Origin: Thermoleophilia bacterium
GTDB taxonomy: Bacteria > Actinomycetota > Thermoleophilia > Miltoncostaeales > Miltoncostaeaceae
DNA: 7,282 nucleotides
Reading direction: 5' to 3'
NCBI GenBank assembly: GCA_016463385.1
Contig: JAEMRL010000110.1
Span: 1 to 7,282 of the forward strand
In this document: positions 5,703 through 7,282 of the stretch, piece by piece
Numbering within the stretch: the first letter of the stretch is position 1
Layout: every line of letters starts with the position of its first letter
Notes under the pieces: model-generated
Told to the model about the DNA's origin: nothing
The model's database searches: none
The model's input: the letters and a program-made list of their open reading frames with translations, nothing else
Made by a program: the position numbers and the translations under genes

Positions 5703-6056
5703 ATGGGCGACGCCCCCGAGCCCCGCGAGGAGGTGATCCCGATCCTCCGCGTCGCCGACGCGCTGGCCGCCGCCGAGTGGTACGCGCGCCTCGGGTTCAC
5801 GCTCGCGAACGTCCATCGCTTCGCCCCGCAGATGCCGGTCTTCGCGACGATCGCCCGCGGGCCGGTGACCCTCTTCCTCAGCGAGCACACCGGCGACGCG
5901 CGGCCGGGCGCGCTGGTCTACCTGCGCGTTCGCGACGTCCACGCGCTCGCGGACGCCCTCGGGACGGCCCCGCACGACAACCCCTGGGGATGGGAGATCG
6001 AGGTCTCCGACCCAGACGGCAACCGGCTGAGGATCGGCACGCCCAGCTGGTGGTGA
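5703..6056 (+). CDS. VOC-fold (glyoxalase/bleomycin resistance-like) protein
   Basis: The 117-residue product is a single vicinal-oxygen-chelate unit. The first strand and helix are in VIPILRVADALAAAEWYARL (residues 11-30), then FATIARGPVTLFLSEHTGDA (47-66), LVYLRVRDVHALADAL (71-86), and a C-terminal WGWEIEVSDPDGNRLRIGTP, the hallmark of glyoxalase/bleomycin-resistance proteins. Such proteins usually dimerise to form the active or ligand-binding site; candidate metal residues include E98 or E100, but no full ligand set can be assigned, so it may bind rather than transform its ligand. The role could be detoxification or drug binding, unproven. Start: ATG 5703 is chosen because the conserved fold begins soon after; ATG 5694 (three extra residues) is in frame and possible. 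It converges on recN with 7 bp between stop codons, too little room for an independent terminator. Confidence 0.85.
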   Translation: MGDAPEPREEVIPILRVADALAAAEWYARLGFTLANVHRFAPQMPVFATIARGPVTLFLSEHTGDARPGALVYLRVRDVHALADALGTAPHDNPWGWEIEVSDPDGNRLRIGTPSWW

Positions 6057-6063
6057 GGGCCCC

Positions 6064-7282
6064 TCAGGCGGGGCGGCGGGCGAGCAGCTCCTCGGCGTGG
6101 CGGCGGGCGCCCTCGTCCTCCGGGCCCGCCCCGAGCATGCGGCAGAGCTCGGCGACCAGCTCGTCGCCCTCGACGGGCTCGATCCGGGTGGTGGCCCGGC
6201 CGCCCTCGTCGAGGCCCTTCACCAGGCGGTAGTGCGCGTCGGCCATCGCGGCCACCTGCGGCAGGTGGGTGATGACCACCACCTGGCGGTCGCGGGCGAA
6301 GTCGCGCAGGCGAGCGCCGACGGCGGTCGCGGTGACCCCGCCGATGCCGGCATCGACCTCGTCGAGCACCCAGGTGGCGTCGTCGGCCGCGGCGGCGAGT
6401 CCATGGAGGGCCAGCAGCACGCGCGAGAGCTCGCCCCCGGAGGCGGTCGCCGCCAGGGGCGCCTCGGGCAGCCCGGGGTTGGCGCGCAGCCAGATGACGC
6501 ACGAGTCGGCCGGCGGGTCGGAGTGGTCCTCCACGATCTCGACGCGCAGCTCGGCCCGCGGCATCGCGAGGTCGGCGAGCTGCTCCCGGACGGCCTCCGC
6601 CATCCGCGGCGCCGCCTCGACGCGCGCCGCGCGCAGGGCGAGGGCCACCTCCAGCGCCTCGTCGAGCAGGCGCTCGCGCTCCTGGGCGAGGGCCAGGACG
6701 TCGCCGGCCCCCTCGTCGAGCCCCTGGAGGGCCTCCCGGGCCTCCGCCGCCCTCTGCAGCACGGCCTCGGTCCCCGGCCCGTAGCGCCGGCCCATGCGGC
6801 TGTAGACCTCGAGCCGCTCCTCCACCTGCGCCAGGCGGCCGGGCTCGGCGTCGAGGTCGTCGAGGTAGGCCCGCAGGGTGAGCCCGGCCTCCTGCAGGGC
6901 GGCCTGGGCGGAGACGAGCTCGGCGTGCGGCCCGGCGAGGGCGGGGTCGACCGGGACCATCGGGGCGAGGGCGGCGACGGCGATGCCGAGGGCGACCACC
7001 GCGCCCCCCTCGTCGTCGCTCGGCGACAGCGCCTCGGCGGCGCCGGAGGCCGCGGCCGCGAGGCCCTCGGCGTGCATCAGGCGCTCGCGCTGCTGCATCA
7101 GCTCGGCCTCCTCGGCGAGGTCGAGCTCCGCCTCGTCGGCATCGGCCACGAGGCCCTCGAGCTCGGCGCGCTCACGCTCGGCCGCCTCGCGCCGGCCGCG
7201 CGAGTCGGCCAGCCGCCGGTCGAGCGCGCCCAGTGCGCGGCGCAGCACGGCCAGCCGTTCGGCGCCCTGCACCGCCTCGGGT
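6064..7282 (-). CDS. recN: DNA repair protein RecN, C-terminal part (runs off the right edge)
   Basis: RecN is an SMC-like ATPase that acts at DNA double-strand breaks during recombinational repair. About 405 C-terminal residues are visible; full RecN is usually 550-590, so the N-terminal head with Walker A lies outside the window. Going towards the C-terminus there is an Arg/Glu/Ala-rich coiled-coil region, the RecN-typical YSRMGRRYGPGTEAVL turn, a second helical arm, then the ABC signature ASGGELSR (6421-6444), the Walker B and following loop TWVLDEVDAGIGG (about 6340-6378), and the H-loop VVVITHLPQVAAMADAHY. These are diagnostic for RecN rather than other SMC proteins. The frame is open to the last base. 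In mycobacteria recN lies a few genes upstream of pyrG on the same strand, as here. The stop is TGA at 6064-6066. Confidence 0.96.
   Translation of the reverse strand, partial: PEAVQGAERLAVLRRALGALDRRLADSRGRREAAERERAELEGLVADADEAELDLAEEAELMQQRERLMHAEGLAAAASGAAEALSPSDDEGGAVVALGIAVAALAPMVPVDPALAGPHAELVSAQAALQEAGLTLRAYLDDLDAEPGRLAQVEERLEVYSRMGRRYGPGTEAVLQRAAEAREALQGLDEGAGDVLALAQERERLLDEALEVALALRAARVEAAPRMAEAVREQLADLAMPRAELRVEIVEDHSDPPADSCVIWLRANPGLPEAPLAATASGGELSRVLLALHGLAAAADDATWVLDEVDAGIGGVTATAVGARLRDFARDRQVVVITHLPQVAAMADAHYRLVKGLDEGGRATTRIEPVEGDELVAELCRMLGAGPEDEGARRHAEELLARRPA

Noticed and set aside
1..7282. tRNA or rRNA genes, CRISPR arrays, insertion sequences, attachment sites
   Set aside because: No cloverleaf or conserved RNA core, no regularly spaced identical repeats beyond the two copies at 736-775, and no transposase or integrase motifs were seen on either strand.

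Overview
The window is very GC-rich (by eye well above 70%), with G or C at nearly every third codon position and frequent GTG starts. Most genes lie on the minus strand in the order recN, pyrG, NUDIX hydrolase. Together these point to a high-GC actinobacterium. The mycobacterial order recN-steA-mctB-pyrG-NUDIX-xerD is the closest arrangement I know. The M20 peptidase between pyrG and NUDIX, and the apparent lack of steA and mctB, suggest a deep-branching actinobacterium such as Thermoleophilia; this is inference, with no marker gene to prove it.

Layout, left to right. Positions 1-18 may be the start of a minus-strand gene that runs off the left edge (ATG with a good ribosome binding site). 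Positions 174-729 hold a plus-strand GNAT-type acetyltransferase broken by at least two frameshifts. Positions 730-835 are a convergent intergenic gap with two tandem 17-bp palindromic repeats. From 4512 down to 836 runs one compact minus-strand operon: pyrG (CTP synthase), an M20 metallopeptidase, an ADP-ribose-pyrophosphatase-like NUDIX hydrolase, and a small membrane protein with an acidic N-terminal tail. Successive genes overlap, twice by exactly GTGA, so translational coupling is likely.

Positions 4513-4691 separate pyrG from the next gene and carry a large near-perfect hairpin, a second hairpin, a 10-bp palindrome and a weak promoter candidate. Positions 4692-5564 (minus) encode an SDR oxidoreductase. 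It is divergent from a VOC/glyoxalase-fold protein at 5703-6056 (plus). The VOC gene converges on the C-terminal part of recN (6064-7282, minus), with only 7 bp between the two stop codons; recN continues past the right edge.

Functionally this is mostly core housekeeping: recombinational repair (RecN), pyrimidine nucleotide synthesis (PyrG), and peptide and nucleotide-sugar housekeeping (M20, NUDIX). The divergent SDR/VOC pair looks like an accessory insertion into the conserved recN-pyrG block. I see no CRISPR array, tRNA, rRNA, insertion sequence or phage gene, and no convincing new defence or biosynthetic system. The points most worth a second look are the broken acetyltransferase, the intergenic palindromes, and the membrane protein that lacks a standard start codon at the expected place.
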